Shown piece by piece: positions 18,037 through 28,500 of a stretch of DNA of 64,000 nucleotides. The translations under genes were made by a program, and so were the position numbers. This DNA is from Lysobacteraceae bacterium NML93-0793 (GTDB lineage: Bacteria; Pseudomonadota; Gammaproteobacteria; Xanthomonadales; Xanthomonadaceae). Below the pieces are notes generated by a model. The model was not told the origin of the DNA. It saw only the letters and a list, made by a program, of their open reading frames with translations, and searched no databases. Within the stretch, counting starts at the first letter, position 1. Each line of letters starts with the position of its first letter. The DNA is taken from assembly GCA_002324875.1 (NCBI GenBank), contig NTJG01000012.1, positions 1 to 64,000 on the forward strand, in the 5' to 3' direction.

Positions 18037-18770
18037 CAGTTCGCTCCTCCGGCGTTCACGGTGCGCTGTTCGATGCGCTTCTCGGGCGTCGCATTGACGA
18101 CGATGCGGTCGACGTAGATGCCCGGCAGATGCACCTGGTCGGGGTCGATGTCGCCGATCTCGACCAGTTCCTCGACCTCGGCCACGCAGATCCTGCCGGC
18201 CATCGCGCAGGCCGGATTGAAGTTGCGTGCGGTCTTGCGGAACACCAAGTTGCCGGCCTTGTCGGCCTTCCATGCCTTCACCAGCGCGACGTCGGCGGTG
18301 AGCGCGGTTTCCAGCACGTAGTGCTTGCCGCCGAACTCACGCGTCTCCTTGCCCTCGGCGACGATGGTCCCGTAGCCGGTCGCGGTGAAAAAGGCCGGAA
18401 TGCCGGCCCCGCCGGCGCGCAGACGTTCGGCCAGGGTGCCCTGCGGATTGAACTCGAGTTCGAGTTCACCGCCGAGGTACTGGCGCTCGAATTCCTTGTT
18501 CTCACCGACGTAGGACGAAATCATCTTGCGGATCTGCCGCGTCTCCAGCAGTTGGCCGAGGCCGAAGCCGTCCACGCCGGCGTTGTTGGAGATCGCCGTG
18601 ATGTCCTTGACGCCCGAATCGCGCAGTGCGGCGATCAGGGCCTCCGGAATACCGCACAGGCCGAAGCCGCCGACCGCGAAGGTCTGGCCGTCGGCCACGA
18701 TGTCGGCCAGTGCCGTCGCGGCATCGGGGTACTGCTTGCCGCCTCGGGCGGCGGGGCTCTGCTCGCTCAT
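18036..18770 (-). CDS. scoA: Succinyl-CoA:3-ketoacid CoA-transferase subunit A
   Basis: The 244-residue subunit A of the class I CoA-transferase shows the nucleotide/CoA-binding [14 protein letters not shown] and the family motifs [12 protein letters not shown] and [15 protein letters not shown]. It precedes and overlaps scoB by one base. The ATG at 18770 has AGAGGATCCC upstream as a plausible ribosome-binding site. Its promoter region is shared divergently with manB. Confidence 0.92.
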   Translation of the reverse strand: MSEQSPAARGGKQYPDAATALADIVADGQTFAVGGFGLCGIPEALIAALRDSGVKDITAISNNAGVDGFGLGQLLETRQIRKMISSYVGENKEFERQYLGGELELEFNPQGTLAERLRAGGAGIPAFFTATGYGTIVAEGKETREFGGKHYVLETALTADVALVKAWKADKAGNLVFRKTARNFNPACAMAGRICVAEVEELVEIGDIDPDQVHLPGIYVDRIVVNATPEKRIEQRTVNAGGAN

Positions 18771-18790
18771 TGGGATCCTCTTGGCGCAAC

Positions 18791-18886
18791 GGACTCCGAT
18801 TCTACCGGGTGGGCGGGCACGCGGCTTTGGACCAAGGTGCAGTGGCGCCACGGTCCTCTTTACACGAACCGCTAGAATCGGACTCC
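18791..18886. promoter_or_regulatory. Divergent scoA/manB promoter region with matching -10 boxes
   Basis: GGACTCCGATTCTA (18791-18804) and TAGAATCGGACTCC (18873-18886) form a near-perfect inverted pair. Each arm puts a TAGAAT hexamer in -10 orientation toward its own gene. Similar TAGAATCG wording precedes etfB at 25252. No good -35 box accompanies either one, so an activator may be involved. Confidence 0.5.
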
Positions 18887-18904
18887 CCCATCGCTGGAAC
18901 GCCC

Positions 18905-20254
18905 ATGCCCCTGCCCGCCTTCAAGGCCTACGATCTGCGCGGCCGCGTGCCGGATGAGCTCAACCCCGCCCTCGCCCGCGACATCGGCATCGCACTGGCC
19001 GGCCAGTTGCCGCCGGGTGCGATCGTGCTGGGTCGCGACGTGCGCCTGAGCAGCCCGGAGCTGCAGGCCGCGTTGTCGGACGGCCTGCGCAGTCAGGGGC
19101 GCGAGGTCATCGACATCGGGGTCGGCGGCACCGAAGAGGTTTACTTCCAGGTCGATCACCTGGGTGCGGCGGGTGGGGTCATGGTCACCGCCAGCCACAA
19201 TCCCATGGACTACAACGGCATGAAGCTGGTGCGCGAGCAAGCGCGGCCGATCAGTTCGGATACCGGATTGTTCGCGATCTCGGACGCAGTCGAGGCCGGC
19301 AATCTGCCAGGGCCCGTCGCGACGCCCGGCTCCGAAACTGCCGCGCCCGACAAGTCGGCCTATATCGAGCACCTGCTGGGCTATGTGGAAGCCAAGGCGC
19401 TGCGTCCGCTCAAGCTCGTGGTCAATGCCGGCAACGGCGGCGCCGGCGCCATCGTCGATCTGCTCGCCCCCCACCTGCCATTCGAGTTCGTCCGCGTGTT
19501 CCACGAGGCCGACGGCAATTTCCCCAACGGCATCCCCAATCCGCTACTGCCCGAGAACCGTCAGGCCACCGCCGACGCGGTGCGCGCGCACGGTGCGGAC
19601 TTCGGCATCGCCTGGGACGGCGACTTCGACCGTTGCTTCTTCTTCGACGAGACCGGCGCCTTCATCGAGGGCTACTACCTCGTCGGCCTGCTCGCGGAGG
19701 CGATCCTGGCCAAGCAGCCCGGCGGCAAGGTGGTGCACGACCCGCGCCTGGTCTGGAACACGATCGAGCAGGTCGAGGCCGCCGGTGGCGTGCCGGTGCT
19801 GTGCAAGAGCGGCCACGCCTTCATCAAGGAGAAGATGCGCGCCGAGGATGCGGTCTACGGCGGCGAGATGAGCGCCCATCACTACTTCCGCGAGTTCGCG
19901 TACGCGGATTCCGGAATGATTCCGTGGCTGCTGATCGCCGAGCTCGTGTCCACCAGCGGGCGCTCCCTGGGCGATCTGGTCGCCGAGCGGGTCGCGAAGT
20001 TCCCGTGCAGCGGCGAGATCAACTTCCGCGTGGTCGATGCGGCGGCGGCGGTCGATCGCGTGATGGCGCATTACGCCCCGCAAGCGCCCGCGATCGACCG
20101 CACCGACGGGATCAGCGCCGACTTCGGCGACTGGCGCTTCAACCTGCGCAGTTCCAATACCGAGCCTCTGCTGCGGCTCAATATCGAGACGCGCGCCGAC
20201 CGTGCACTCCTGGATGTGCGCACGCGCGAATTGTCCGACCTGTTGTCTGCTTGA
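18905..20254 (+). CDS. manB: Phosphomannomutase/phosphoglucomutase, first copy (XanA-like)
   Basis: The enzyme interconverts mannose-6-P and mannose-1-P, and in Xanthomonas XanA also glucose phosphates, feeding GDP-mannose and dTDP-rhamnose synthesis. The 449-residue protein has the phosphoserine loop [13 protein letters not shown] with S97, the metal loop [11 protein letters not shown], the sugar loop [19 protein letters not shown], and phosphate-binding [11 protein letters not shown]. The start gives [19 protein letters not shown]. manC follows after 7 bp. A close paralogue lies at 27121. Confidence 0.92.
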   Translation: MPLPAFKAYDLRGRVPDELNPALARDIGIALAGQLPPGAIVLGRDVRLSSPELQAALSDGLRSQGREVIDIGVGGTEEVYFQVDHLGAAGGVMVTASHNPMDYNGMKLVREQARPISSDTGLFAISDAVEAGNLPGPVATPGSETAAPDKSAYIEHLLGYVEAKALRPLKLVVNAGNGGAGAIVDLLAPHLPFEFVRVFHEADGNFPNGIPNPLLPENRQATADAVRAHGADFGIAWDGDFDRCFFFDETGAFIEGYYLVGLLAEAILAKQPGGKVVHDPRLVWNTIEQVEAAGGVPVLCKSGHAFIKEKMRAEDAVYGGEMSAHHYFREFAYADSGMIPWLLIAELVSTSGRSLGDLVAERVAKFPCSGEINFRVVDAAAAVDRVMAHYAPQAPAIDRTDGISADFGDWRFNLRSSNTEPLLRLNIETRADRALLDVRTRELSDLLSA

Positions 20255-20261
20255 GCTCGTC

Positions 20262-21674
20262 ATGTCCATGATCATTCCGGTCCTGCTCTCCGGTGGCTCG
20301 GGTACCCGCCTATGGCCGCTCTCCCGCGAGATGCATCCCAAGCAGTTCCTGCCGCTGGTCGGCACGGACACGATGTTGCAGGCGACGTGGCTGCGCGCGG
20401 CTCCGCTGGCAGGCGGCGCCGGCCCGATCGTCGTCGCCAACGAAGCGCATCGGTTCGTGGTCGCCGAGCAGTTGCAGCAGGTCGGCGCGAAACCAGCGGC
20501 GATCGTGCTCGAACCGGTCGGCCGCAACACGGCGCCGGCGATCGCCGCAGCCGCGCTGGAAGCGCTGCGCGAGACACCGGATGCGGTGCTGCTGGTGCTG
20601 CCGTCGGACCATGTGGTGCAGATGCCCGAGGCGTTCCACGCGGCGGTGCGCGGTGCGCTGCCTGCAGCCGAGGCGGGCAAGCTGGTGACGTTCGGTGTCG
20701 TGCCGCGCGGGCCGGAGACCGGCTATGGCTACATCAGGGCGGCAAGCGGCGCGGCTGATGTGCCAACGTCTGTCGACGCCTTCATCGAAAAACCGGATCT
20801 GGCGCGCGCGCAGGCCTACGTCGCGTCCGGCGATCATTTCTGGAACAGCGGCATGTTCCTCTTCCGCGCCTCCGCCTACCTCGGCGAACTCGAGCGCCAC
20901 GCGCCGGCGATGCTGAGCGCGGTGCGCGCCGCATGGACGGCAGCGCGCCAGGACGTCGACTTCACGCGGCTCGACGCCGACGCCTTTGCTGCAAGCCCGT
21001 CGGACTCGATCGACTACGCCGTCATGGAGAAGACCGATGCCGCCGTCGTGATGCCGCTGGACGCCGGCTGGAGCGATGTCGGCTCGTGGGCGAGCCTGCG
21101 CGAGATCTCACCGCAGGACGCAGACGGCAACGCCCATCACGGCGAGGTCGTGTCGATCGATTGTCGCAACACCTATGCCTACGGCGAGCGCCTGATCGCG
21201 ATGATCGGGCTGGAAGACACGATCGTCGTGGAAACGCCCGACGCCATCCTCGTTGGCCGCAGCGGGCAGATCAAGCAGGTCAAGGACGTGGTGGCCGAAC
21301 TCAAGTCGCGCGCCTTGCCGCAGGCGGCCTGGCACCGCAAGGTCTACCGGCCTTGGGGCGCATACGACTCGATCGACGCCGGGCCGCGATTCCAGGTCAA
21401 GCGCATCACCGTCAAACCCGGCGCGACGCTGAGCCTGCAGATGCACCATCACCGCGCCGAGCACTGGATCGTCGTCAGCGGCACGGCCGAAGTCACGCGC
21501 GGCGACGATGTGCTGTTGCTGGGCGAAAACCAGAGCACCTACATCCCGCTGGGGGTCACCCATCGCCTGCGCAATCCGGGCAAGGTGCCGTTGGAACTGA
21601 TCGAAGTGCAGTCGGGCAGCTATCCGGGCGAAGACGACATCGTGCGCTTCGAGGATACCTACGGGCGCGCCTGA
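20262..21674 (+). CDS. manC: Mannose-1-P guanylyltransferase/mannose-6-P isomerase, first copy (XanB-like)
   Basis: This 470-residue bifunctional type-II PMI-GMP enzyme makes GDP-mannose and interconverts fructose-6-P and mannose-6-P. The N-terminal pyrophosphorylase domain shows [15 protein letters not shown]...PKQFLPL, and the product site FIEKPD lies near 170. The C-terminal cupin isomerase domain (about 355-465) has [10 protein letters not shown], then [20 protein letters not shown] and [16 protein letters not shown]. It forms a two-gene unit with manB. A second manC is at 28501, and their cupin regions are nearly identical. Confidence 0.93.
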   Translation: MSMIIPVLLSGGSGTRLWPLSREMHPKQFLPLVGTDTMLQATWLRAAPLAGGAGPIVVANEAHRFVVAEQLQQVGAKPAAIVLEPVGRNTAPAIAAAALEALRETPDAVLLVLPSDHVVQMPEAFHAAVRGALPAAEAGKLVTFGVVPRGPETGYGYIRAASGAADVPTSVDAFIEKPDLARAQAYVASGDHFWNSGMFLFRASAYLGELERHAPAMLSAVRAAWTAARQDVDFTRLDADAFAASPSDSIDYAVMEKTDAAVVMPLDAGWSDVGSWASLREISPQDADGNAHHGEVVSIDCRNTYAYGERLIAMIGLEDTIVVETPDAILVGRSGQIKQVKDVVAELKSRALPQAAWHRKVYRPWGAYDSIDAGPRFQVKRITVKPGATLSLQMHHHRAEHWIVVSGTAEVTRGDDVLLLGENQSTYIPLGVTHRLRNPGKVPLELIEVQSGSYPGEDDIVRFEDTYGRA

Positions 21675-21712
21675 CGACGCTGGTCACTCCAGCGCCGAAC
21701 GGCGCCGGCGAA

Positions 21713-22618
21713 TCAGCGCTTCGCGGCCGCCAGCGTGTCGAGCACGCCGTCGAGCCCTGCCTGCCAGGTCGGCAGCGCGATCCCGAAGTCCAGCTCCAAG
21801 GTCGTGACATCCAGTCGCGAATACGCGGGGCGCCTGGCCGGCGTGGGATAGTCGGCCGTGGTGATCGCGTCGACTCCCGGCGCACGCGCGATCAGCCCGC
21901 GCGCGACTGCCCCTTCGAAGATCGCTTCGGCAAAGCCGTGCCAGCTGGTTTCCCCGGTCGCCGTGAGATGCCAGGTGCCGGATCGCGTATCGTCGGCACG
22001 CAAAATCCGTGCAGTGACATCGGCGATCAACGCCGCAGGCGTCGGTGTGCCGATCTGGTCCGCCACCACGCGCAATACATCGCGTTCCGCGCCGACCCGG
22101 AGCATCGTGCGCAGGAAGTTCTGCCCGTGCGCGGCATAGACCCACGCGGTGCGCAAGATCGTATGGCGGCCACCCGCGGCACGGATCGCCTCTTCGCCCG
22201 CGAGCTTGCTGGCGCCGTAGACACCGAGGGGCGCAGTGGCGTCATCCGGTCGATACGGACGCGTGCCGCGGCCATCGAACACGTAATCGGTGGAGTAATG
22301 CACCAGCGGGACATCGTGCGCTGCGCACCAGCGTGCGATCGCGCCCGGGGTTTCCGCGTTTGCGGCATGCGCGGCTGCTGGCTCGCTTTCTGCCTTGTCG
22401 ACCGCGGTATAGGCGGCCGCGTTGATCACGCGCGTCGGACGCGTCGCGTCGAGCAGCGCGACCACGGATCCCGGATCCGAAAAGTCGGTGGTCGGGCAGG
22501 CGCTGCCGTCGGGCAGCATGCCGGTACGCGTCGTGCCGCGCACGTCACCCAGCGACGCGAGGGCGCCGAGCAATTCCTGCCCCACCTGCCCGTTCGCGCC
22601 GAACACCAGCGATGTCAT
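21713..22618 (-). CDS. rmlD: dTDP-4-dehydrorhamnose reductase
   Basis: RmlD performs the last NAD(P)H-dependent step to dTDP-L-rhamnose. The 301-residue short-chain dehydrogenase has the nucleotide-binding FGANGQVGQEL at its N-terminus and the catalytic YGASKLAGE. STDYVFDG and HLTATGETSWHGFA are diagnostic for RmlD. It is the last gene of rmlB-rmlA-rmlC-rmlD and overlaps rmlC by 4 bp (ATGA). It ends convergently with manC. Confidence 0.94.
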   Translation of the reverse strand: MTSLVFGANGQVGQELLGALASLGDVRGTTRTGMLPDGSACPTTDFSDPGSVVALLDATRPTRVINAAAYTAVDKAESEPAAAHAANAETPGAIARWCAAHDVPLVHYSTDYVFDGRGTRPYRPDDATAPLGVYGASKLAGEEAIRAAGGRHTILRTAWVYAAHGQNFLRTMLRVGAERDVLRVVADQIGTPTPAALIADVTARILRADDTRSGTWHLTATGETSWHGFAEAIFEGAVARGLIARAPGVDAITTADYPTPARRPAYSRLDVTTLELDFGIALPTWQAGLDGVLDTLAAAKR

Positions 22619-23172
22619 GCGACGAACACTGGCAGCCGGTCTTCGGCAATATCGGCCAACAGCGGCGCGTGCGCGTCCTTCTCCGACAGCAGCGGCGAAT
22701 CGACCTGCCACTCGACACCGATTGCGGGATCGTTCCAGCGCACGGCGGCATCCGCTTCGTTGACGTATACGTCGGTGCACAGATAGCTGAAGACTGCCAT
22801 ATCCGACAGGACCGCGAACCCGTGCGCGAAGCCTTCCGGGATCCAGAACTGGCGCTTGTTCGCCTCGCTCAGGATCACGCCTTCCCACTGCCCGAATGTC
22901 GGCGAGCCGCGACGGATGTCGACAGCGACATCCAGCACCTCGCCCTGCAGCACCGTGACCAGCTTGCCCTGCGGCCGCGGCCACTGGTAATGCAGGCCGC
23001 GGAGCACGCCCCTGGACGACGACGAGACGTTGCTCTGCACGAACTTCGTCGGTAGACCATGCTGCCCGAAACGCTCGGCATTCCAGGTTTCGAAGAAAAA
23101 ACCGCGTGCATCGCCGAAGACGGTCGGCTCGATGATCGCGCAACCGGTGAGTCGGCTTTCAACCACCCTCAT
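22615..23172 (-). CDS. rmlC: dTDP-4-dehydrorhamnose 3,5-epimerase
   Basis: RmlC inverts C3 and C5 of dTDP-4-keto-6-deoxyglucose. The 185-residue cupin protein carries the classic [12 protein letters not shown], the catalytic histidine in [10 protein letters not shown], and the [13 protein letters not shown] strand. Length is normal for the family. It overlaps both neighbours by 4 bp, consistent with tight coupling inside the rml operon. Confidence 0.95.
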   Translation of the reverse strand: MRVVESRLTGCAIIEPTVFGDARGFFFETWNAERFGQHGLPTKFVQSNVSSSSRGVLRGLHYQWPRPQGKLVTVLQGEVLDVAVDIRRGSPTFGQWEGVILSEANKRQFWIPEGFAHGFAVLSDMAVFSYLCTDVYVNEADAAVRWNDPAIGVEWQVDSPLLSEKDAHAPLLADIAEDRLPVFVA

Positions 23173-24056
23173 CGCACGATACCCCGTCGCAACAGACCCA
23201 TCAGGTACTGTCCGTAACTGTTTTTCGAGAGCGGTGCCGCCAGGCGCTCCAGCTGCGATGCATCGATCCAGCCGGCTCCGTACGCGATCTCTTCAGGACA
23301 GCAGATCTGCAGGCCTTGCCTGGCCTGGATGGTTTCGATGAAGTTCGACGCCTCGTGCAGGGACTGGTGCGTACCGGTGTCGAGCCACGCGTAACCGCGA
23401 CCGAGCTGCTCGAGATACAGGGCACCGTCATCGAGATAGCGCCGGTTGAGATCGGTGATTTCCAGCTCGCCGCGCGGCGACGGTTTCAGCTCAGCCGCAT
23501 GGTCGCTGGCTCGCCCGTCGTAGAAATACAGACCGGTGACCGCATAGTTCGACCGCGGCTTCTCGGGCTTTTCGGCGATATCGATCACTTTGCCCGCCGC
23601 GTCGAACTCGGCCACGCCGTAACGCTCGGGATCATGGACCCAGTAGCCGAATACGGTCGCGCCTTCGGCGCGCGTATCCGCACTCTTCAGCATGTCGGTC
23701 AGTCCATGGCCGTGGAAGATGTTGTCACCCAGCACCAGACAGCTCGGCTTGCCATCGACGAAATCGCGGCCGATCAGATAGGCCTGCGCAAGCCCGTCCG
23801 GGCTCGGTTGCACGGCGTAGCGGATGTCCATGCCCCACTGGGAACCGTCGCCGAGCAACGCCTGGAACAGGGCCTGCTCGTGCGGCGTGTTGATGATCAG
23901 CACCTCGCGGATGCCGGCCAGCATCAGCACGCTCAGCGGGTAATAGATCATCGGCTTGTCGTACACCGGCAGCAGCTGCTTGCTGACGCCCTTGGTGATC
24001 GGATACAGCCGGGTGCCGGAACCGCCGGCGAGGATGATGCCCTTGCGCGCGGTCAT
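23169..24056 (-). CDS. rmlA: Glucose-1-phosphate thymidylyltransferase
   Basis: RmlA activates glucose-1-P with dTTP and commits it to dTDP-L-rhamnose. The 295-residue protein begins [15 protein letters not shown], followed by [18 protein letters not shown], the complete nucleotide-binding signature. [13 protein letters not shown] and the C-terminal [12 protein letters not shown] are likewise standard. It overlaps rmlB and rmlC by 4 bp each. Confidence 0.95.
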   Translation of the reverse strand: MTARKGIILAGGSGTRLYPITKGVSKQLLPVYDKPMIYYPLSVLMLAGIREVLIINTPHEQALFQALLGDGSQWGMDIRYAVQPSPDGLAQAYLIGRDFVDGKPSCLVLGDNIFHGHGLTDMLKSADTRAEGATVFGYWVHDPERYGVAEFDAAGKVIDIAEKPEKPRSNYAVTGLYFYDGRASDHAAELKPSPRGELEITDLNRRYLDDGALYLEQLGRGYAWLDTGTHQSLHEASNFIETIQARQGLQICCPEEIAYGAGWIDASQLERLAAPLSKNSYGQYLMGLLRRGIVR

Positions 24057-25108
24057 GCCCCGGCTCCCATGCGCTCGAGCCGGTAGCTCCCGTCGAGAAT
24101 GCCCTGCACCCAGTCCTGGTTGGCGAGGTACCAGTCGACAGTGAATTCGATGCCGCTTTCGAACGTGTGCTCGGGCTTCCAGCCCAGTTCGCCCTGCAGC
24201 TTCGACGCATCGATCGCATAGCGGCGATCGTGGCCGGGGCGGTCCTTGACGTAGGTGATCTGGCTGCTGCGGGGCAGGCCATCCTCGCGCGGACGACGGT
24301 GGTCGAGCAGGCGGCAGATCGCTTCCACCACCTCGATGTTCTGCCGCTCCGAGTCCCCGCCCACGTTGTAGGTCTCGCCGACGCGCCCCTTCTCGAGCAC
24401 CGCGCGAATCGCCGCGCAGTGATCGGTGACGAACAGCCAGTCGCGGACCTGCTTGCCGTCGCCATAGACCGGCAGCGGCTCGCCGGCCAAGGCCTTGGCG
24501 ATCATCAGCGGGATGAGCTTCTCGGGGAAGTGGTACGGGCCGTAGTTGTTCGAGCAGTTGGTAGTCAGCACCGGAAGCCCGTAGGTGTGGTGGAACGCGC
24601 GGACCAGATGATCGGATGCAGCCTTGGAGGCCGAGTACGGCGAGTTCGGCGCGTAGGGAGTCGTTTCGGTGAACTTGCCGGTCTCGCCCAGCGTGCCGTA
24701 GACCTCGTCGGTGGAGACATGCAGGAAGCGGAACGCCGCACGCCGGCCGTCCGGCAGCGCTTTCCAGTAGTCGCGCACCGATTCGAGCAGGCCGAGGGTA
24801 CCGACGACGTTGGTCTCGATGAACGCGGCCGGGCCGTCGATCGAACGATCCACGTGGCTCTCGGCGGCGAAGTTCAGCACAGCGTCGGGCTGGTGCTCGG
24901 CCAGCAGGCTGGCGACGAGTGCGCGGTCGCCGATGTCACCGTGGACGAACAGGTGGTTCGGGTCCGATTCGATCGACGCCAGCGTCTGCAGGTTGCCTGC
25001 ATAGGTGAGGGCATCGAGATTGATCACGCGGACGCCGCGACGCACGGCCTCCAGAACGAAGTTGCCGCCGATGAAGCCGGCGCCGCCGGTGACGAGCCAA
25101 GTGGGCAC
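24053..25108 (-). CDS. rmlB: dTDP-glucose 4,6-dehydratase
   Basis: RmlB is the NAD-dependent dehydratase forming dTDP-4-keto-6-deoxyglucose. The 351-residue extended short-chain dehydrogenase shows [13 protein letters not shown] at the N-terminus, [24 protein letters not shown], and the catalytic [12 protein letters not shown]. It is the first gene of the rmlBACD operon and is divergent from etfB with a spacer of about 200 bp. Confidence 0.95.
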   Translation of the reverse strand: MPTWLVTGGAGFIGGNFVLEAVRRGVRVINLDALTYAGNLQTLASIESDPNHLFVHGDIGDRALVASLLAEHQPDAVLNFAAESHVDRSIDGPAAFIETNVVGTLGLLESVRDYWKALPDGRRAAFRFLHVSTDEVYGTLGETGKFTETTPYAPNSPYSASKAASDHLVRAFHHTYGLPVLTTNCSNNYGPYHFPEKLIPLMIAKALAGEPLPVYGDGKQVRDWLFVTDHCAAIRAVLEKGRVGETYNVGGDSERQNIEVVEAICRLLDHRRPREDGLPRSSQITYVKDRPGHDRRYAIDASKLQGELGWKPEHTFESGIEFTVDWYLANQDWVQGILDGSYRLERMGAGA

Positions 25109-25251
25109 GGGCGCACGCTCCTATGATGTCTCTCCACCCGGCTTGGGCGGGGGCAACAGGATACCGGGTCGGGGCCGTCCGCATGGGCGTAACTGAACAC
25201 GCTGGCGCGTGCCGACGGGCGCCAGCGGTCGCAGTCGGCGCCTGCCCCCGC

Positions 25252-25257
25252 TAGAAT
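25252..25257 (+). promoter_or_regulatory. Candidate -10 box upstream of etfB
   Basis: TAGAAT in the context GCTAGAATCG lies 48 bp before the etfB start and matches the wording of the -10 box upstream of manB (18873). No convincing -35 hexamer is visible 17 bp upstream. Confidence 0.4.
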
Positions 25258-25304
25258 CGCCTGCTGCCCCAGCCAGCGGCACAGCCATAAGGAAGCTCCG
25301 CCCG

Positions 25305-26051
25305 ATGAAGATCCTCGTCGCCTACAAGCGTGTGGTGGACTACAACGTCCGCATCCAGGTCAAGCCGGACGGCTCCGGCGTGGTCACCGACGGCGTCAAG
25401 CTCTCGGCCAACCCCTTCGACGAGATCGCCTTGGAAGAAGCCCTGCGCCTGCGCGACAAGGGCGTCGCCACCGAGGTCGTCGTCGCGACGATCGCCCCTG
25501 CCGACGCCCAGGCCCACCTGCGCAACGGCCTGGCGATGGGCGCCAACCGCGCGATCCACGTCGTCTGCGACCAGCCGATCCAGCCGCTGACCGCCGCCCG
25601 CACCCTGCTCAAGCTGGTCGAGAAGGAATCGCCGGACCTCGTGATCCTCGGCAAGCAGGCCATCGACGACGACGCCAACCAGACCGGGCAGATGCTGGCG
25701 ACCCTGTGGGGCCGCCCGCAGGCGACGTTCGCCTCCAAGGTCGAGATCGCCGATGCCAAGGCCACGGTGACACGCGAAGTCGACGCGGGCCTCGAGACCC
25801 TCGAGGTCGATCTGCCCGCCGTCGTCACGACCGATCTGCGCCTCAACGAGCCGCGCTTCATCAAGCTGCCCGACATCATGAAGGCCAAGTCCAAGCCGAT
25901 GGAATCGATCCCCTTCGCCGATCTGGGCGTCGAGTCGGCCGACACCTTCAAAACCACGCACTTCGAAGCACCGGCCAAGCGCGGCAAGGGCGTCATGGTC
26001 AAAGACGCGGCCGAGCTTGTCGCCGCCTTGAAGGCCAAGGGCCTGCTCTGA
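25305..26051 (+). CDS. etfB: Electron transfer flavoprotein subunit beta
   Basis: The ETF heterodimer passes electrons from acyl-CoA and other dehydrogenases to ETF:quinone oxidoreductase. The 248-residue beta subunit has the AMP-binding features LVAYKRVVDYNVRI, ANPFDEIALEEALRL, LGKQAIDDDANQTGQMLA and the signature ending in TDLRLNEPRFIKLPDIMKAKSKP. The ATG at 25305 is preceded by AAGGAAG. It is followed by etfA, but a repeat element sits in the gap. Confidence 0.95.
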   Translation: MKILVAYKRVVDYNVRIQVKPDGSGVVTDGVKLSANPFDEIALEEALRLRDKGVATEVVVATIAPADAQAHLRNGLAMGANRAIHVVCDQPIQPLTAARTLLKLVEKESPDLVILGKQAIDDDANQTGQMLATLWGRPQATFASKVEIADAKATVTREVDAGLETLEVDLPAVVTTDLRLNEPRFIKLPDIMKAKSKPMESIPFADLGVESADTFKTTHFEAPAKRGKGVMVKDAAELVAALKAKGLL

Positions 26052-26055
26052 CGCC

Positions 26056-26135
26056 GTCATCCCCGCGCAGGCGGGGATCCAGCGACTTCGTCGCGCACAC
26101 TCAAGACACTGGATTCCCGCTTACGCGGGAATGAC
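26056..26135. repeat. GTCATCCCCGC...GCGGGAATGAC inverted-repeat element, copy 2
   Basis: The left arm (26056-26082) and right arm (about 26109-26135) are near-complementary over 27 bp. Each contains its own small GC stem. The element is full-length, unlike the copy at 4980, and lies inside the etfB-etfA operon. Confidence 0.8.
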
Positions 26136-26152
26136 GAAAGAAGGAATCCGAC

Positions 26153-27097
26153 ATGTCCAAAGTCCTCGTCATCGCCGAACACCTCGACGGCGCCCTGAAC
26201 GCCAGCGCGACCGCCAAGACCGTCGCCGCCGCGCAGGCGCTGTCGGCAGACGCCATCGATGTCGCCGTGTTCGCGGTCGACCCGTCGGCCGCTGCGGCCG
26301 ATGCGGCCACCATCGCCGGCGTCGCGAAGGTGCTCGCGATCGCCAACCCGGCCAACGCGCAGGCGCTCGCGCAGGTGCTAGGTCCGCAGATCGTCGCGCT
26401 GGCATCCGGTTACAGCCACGTGTTTGCGCCGTCGACCACGTTCGGCAAGGACCTGATGCCGGTGGTCGCAGCCCTCCTCGGCGTCAACCAGGTCTCCGAC
26501 CTGATGACTGTCGAAGGCAGCCACACCTTCAAGCGCCCGATCTACGCCGGCAACGCGATCGTCACCGTCGAGGCGCCGGCTGATCAGACCGTGGTCGCTA
26601 CCGTGCGTACCGCGTCCTGGCAGGAAGCCGCGCGCGACGGTAGCGCAACGGTCGAAACCGCCACCGTCGATGCGACGCTGCCCACGCACACCCGCTTCAT
26701 CGGTCTCGCCGCCGGCAGCACCGACCGTCCCGATCTGCAGAGCGCCAGGCGCGTGGTCTCCGGTGGCCGCGGCGTGGGCTCGGAGGAGAACTTCAAGATC
26801 GTCTTCGACTTCGCCGACAAGCTCGGTGCCGCCGTCGGCGCCTCGCGCGCCGCGGTCGATGCGGGCTATGTGCCCAACGAACTGCAGGTCGGTCAGACCG
26901 GCAAGATCATCGCGCCCGAACTCTACGTCGCGATCGGCATCTCCGGCGCGATCCAGCACCTGACCGGCATCAAGGACGCGGGCACGATCGTCGCGATCAA
27001 CAAGGACGCGGACGCACCGATCTTCGAGATCGCCGACATCGGTCTGGTGGGCGACCTGTTCAAGATACTGCCCGAACTCGAAGCGGCATTGCCGTAA
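26153..27097 (+). CDS. etfA: Electron transfer flavoprotein subunit alpha
   Basis: The 314-residue alpha subunit binds FAD through its C-terminal domain. The conserved run includes [19 protein letters not shown], then [20 protein letters not shown], and [21 protein letters not shown]. The N-terminal domain is related to the beta subunit. In Xanthomonas etfA marks one border of the variable LPS locus whose other border is metB, and metB is present here at 47217. Confidence 0.95.
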   Translation: MSKVLVIAEHLDGALNASATAKTVAAAQALSADAIDVAVFAVDPSAAAADAATIAGVAKVLAIANPANAQALAQVLGPQIVALASGYSHVFAPSTTFGKDLMPVVAALLGVNQVSDLMTVEGSHTFKRPIYAGNAIVTVEAPADQTVVATVRTASWQEAARDGSATVETATVDATLPTHTRFIGLAAGSTDRPDLQSARRVVSGGRGVGSEENFKIVFDFADKLGAAVGASRAAVDAGYVPNELQVGQTGKIIAPELYVAIGISGAIQHLTGIKDAGTIVAINKDADAPIFEIADIGLVGDLFKILPELEAALP

Positions 27098-27120
27098 GCC
27101 GGACCGGAACAAGGAACCCC

Positions 27121-28485
27121 ATGCAACTCTCATGCTTCAAAGCCTATGACATCCGTGGCCGCGTGCCCGACGAACTCGACCCCGCACTCGCCAGGCGTAT
27201 CGGCGTGGCGATGGCCTCGCTGCTGGGCCCCGGCCCCGTGGTGCTGGGACGGGATGTCCGCCTGACCAGCCCGGAGCTGCAGCAGGCACTCGAGCACGGC
27301 TTTCTCCAAGCCGGGCGTGATGTCATCGACATCGGCCTGTGTGGCACCGAAGAGGTCTATTTCCAGACCGCGCATCTTGGTGCGGCAGGGGGCGTGATGG
27401 TCACCGCCAGCCACAACCCCATGGATTACAACGGCATGAAGCTCGTCCGCGAGGGCGCGCGACCGATCAGCGGAGATACCGGTCTTTTCGACATTCGCGA
27501 CTTTGCCGCCGGCGATGCGGAACCTCCGGCTGCCACACATGCCGGCACGCGCAGTGAAGCGCAGGACAAGTCCGCCTACATCGAACACCTTCTGGGCTAT
27601 GTCGAGCTGGATCGGCTCAAGCCGCTGAAGATCGTCGTCAACGCCGGGAACGGCGGCGCAGGCGTGATCGTCGATCAGCTTGCAGCGCACCTGCCTTTCG
27701 ATTTCGTCCGCATCCAGCACGAACCGGATGGCCGATTCCCGAACGGCATCCCCAACCCGCTGCTGCCGGGCAACCGGGCCGCCACCGCGGACGCGGTGCG
27801 CGCCAGCGGTGCCGACTTCGGCATCGCATGGGACGGCGATTTTGATCGCTGCTTCTTCTTCGATGCCAATGGCGATTTCATCGAAGGCTATTACCTGGTC
27901 GGGCTGCTGGCCAAGGCCCTGCTGCGCAAGTCACCCGGCGGCAGGATCATCCACGACCCGCGCCTGGTGTGGAACACCGTCGAGATGGTCCAGCAGGCTG
28001 GCGGCACACCCGTGCTGAGCAAGACCGGCCACGCCTTCATCAAGGAGCGTATGCGCGCCGAAGACGCGATCTACGGCGGCGAGATGAGCGCGCACCATTA
28101 CTTCCGGGATTTCGCCTACTGCGATTCGGGCATGATCCCCTGGCTTCTGATCGCCGATCTGATCTCGCGCACAGGCACGTCCCTGACCGACCTCGTGGCG
28201 GACCGGATGCAGGCATTCCCGTGCAGCGGCGAGATCAATTTCGTCGTCGACGATGCCAAGGCCACTGTCGCACGCGTGCTGGCGCACTTCGAGCCGCTGC
28301 ACCCGACGTTCGACCATACCGACGGCGTCAGTGCGGATTTCGGCCAATGGCGCTTCAATCTCCGCAGCTCGAACACAGAGCCCCTGCTGAGACTCAATGT
28401 CGAAACCCGTGCAGACGCCGGACTGCTGCGCGCGCGTACCGACGAACTGTCCGCCCTGATCGGCGGCAACGCCCCCCAACACTGA
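27121..28485 (+). CDS. manB: Phosphomannomutase, second copy
   Basis: This 454-residue paralogue of the gene at 18905 aligns without gaps through the catalytic serine S97 ([13 protein letters not shown]), the [11 protein letters not shown] metal loop and the [11 protein letters not shown] end. It probably supplies mannose-1-P for GDP-mannose. Codon choice differs from copy one and the linker near residues 135-145 has diverged, so the duplication is not very recent. The AAGGAACCCC before the ATG is a fair ribosome-binding site. It follows etfA by 23 bp and may be read through from it. Confidence 0.9.
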   Translation: MQLSCFKAYDIRGRVPDELDPALARRIGVAMASLLGPGPVVLGRDVRLTSPELQQALEHGFLQAGRDVIDIGLCGTEEVYFQTAHLGAAGGVMVTASHNPMDYNGMKLVREGARPISGDTGLFDIRDFAAGDAEPPAATHAGTRSEAQDKSAYIEHLLGYVELDRLKPLKIVVNAGNGGAGVIVDQLAAHLPFDFVRIQHEPDGRFPNGIPNPLLPGNRAATADAVRASGADFGIAWDGDFDRCFFFDANGDFIEGYYLVGLLAKALLRKSPGGRIIHDPRLVWNTVEMVQQAGGTPVLSKTGHAFIKERMRAEDAIYGGEMSAHHYFRDFAYCDSGMIPWLLIADLISRTGTSLTDLVADRMQAFPCSGEINFVVDDAKATVARVLAHFEPLHPTFDHTDGVSADFGQWRFNLRSSNTEPLLRLNVETRADAGLLRARTDELSALIGGNAPQH

Positions 28486-28500
28486 TCCAGGACCCTCCGC

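Noticed and set aside
20202..20261. Upstream start for manC inside the end of manB
   Set aside because: The conserved protein begins at [19 protein letters not shown] (20262). The extra 20 residues are the manB tail in another frame.
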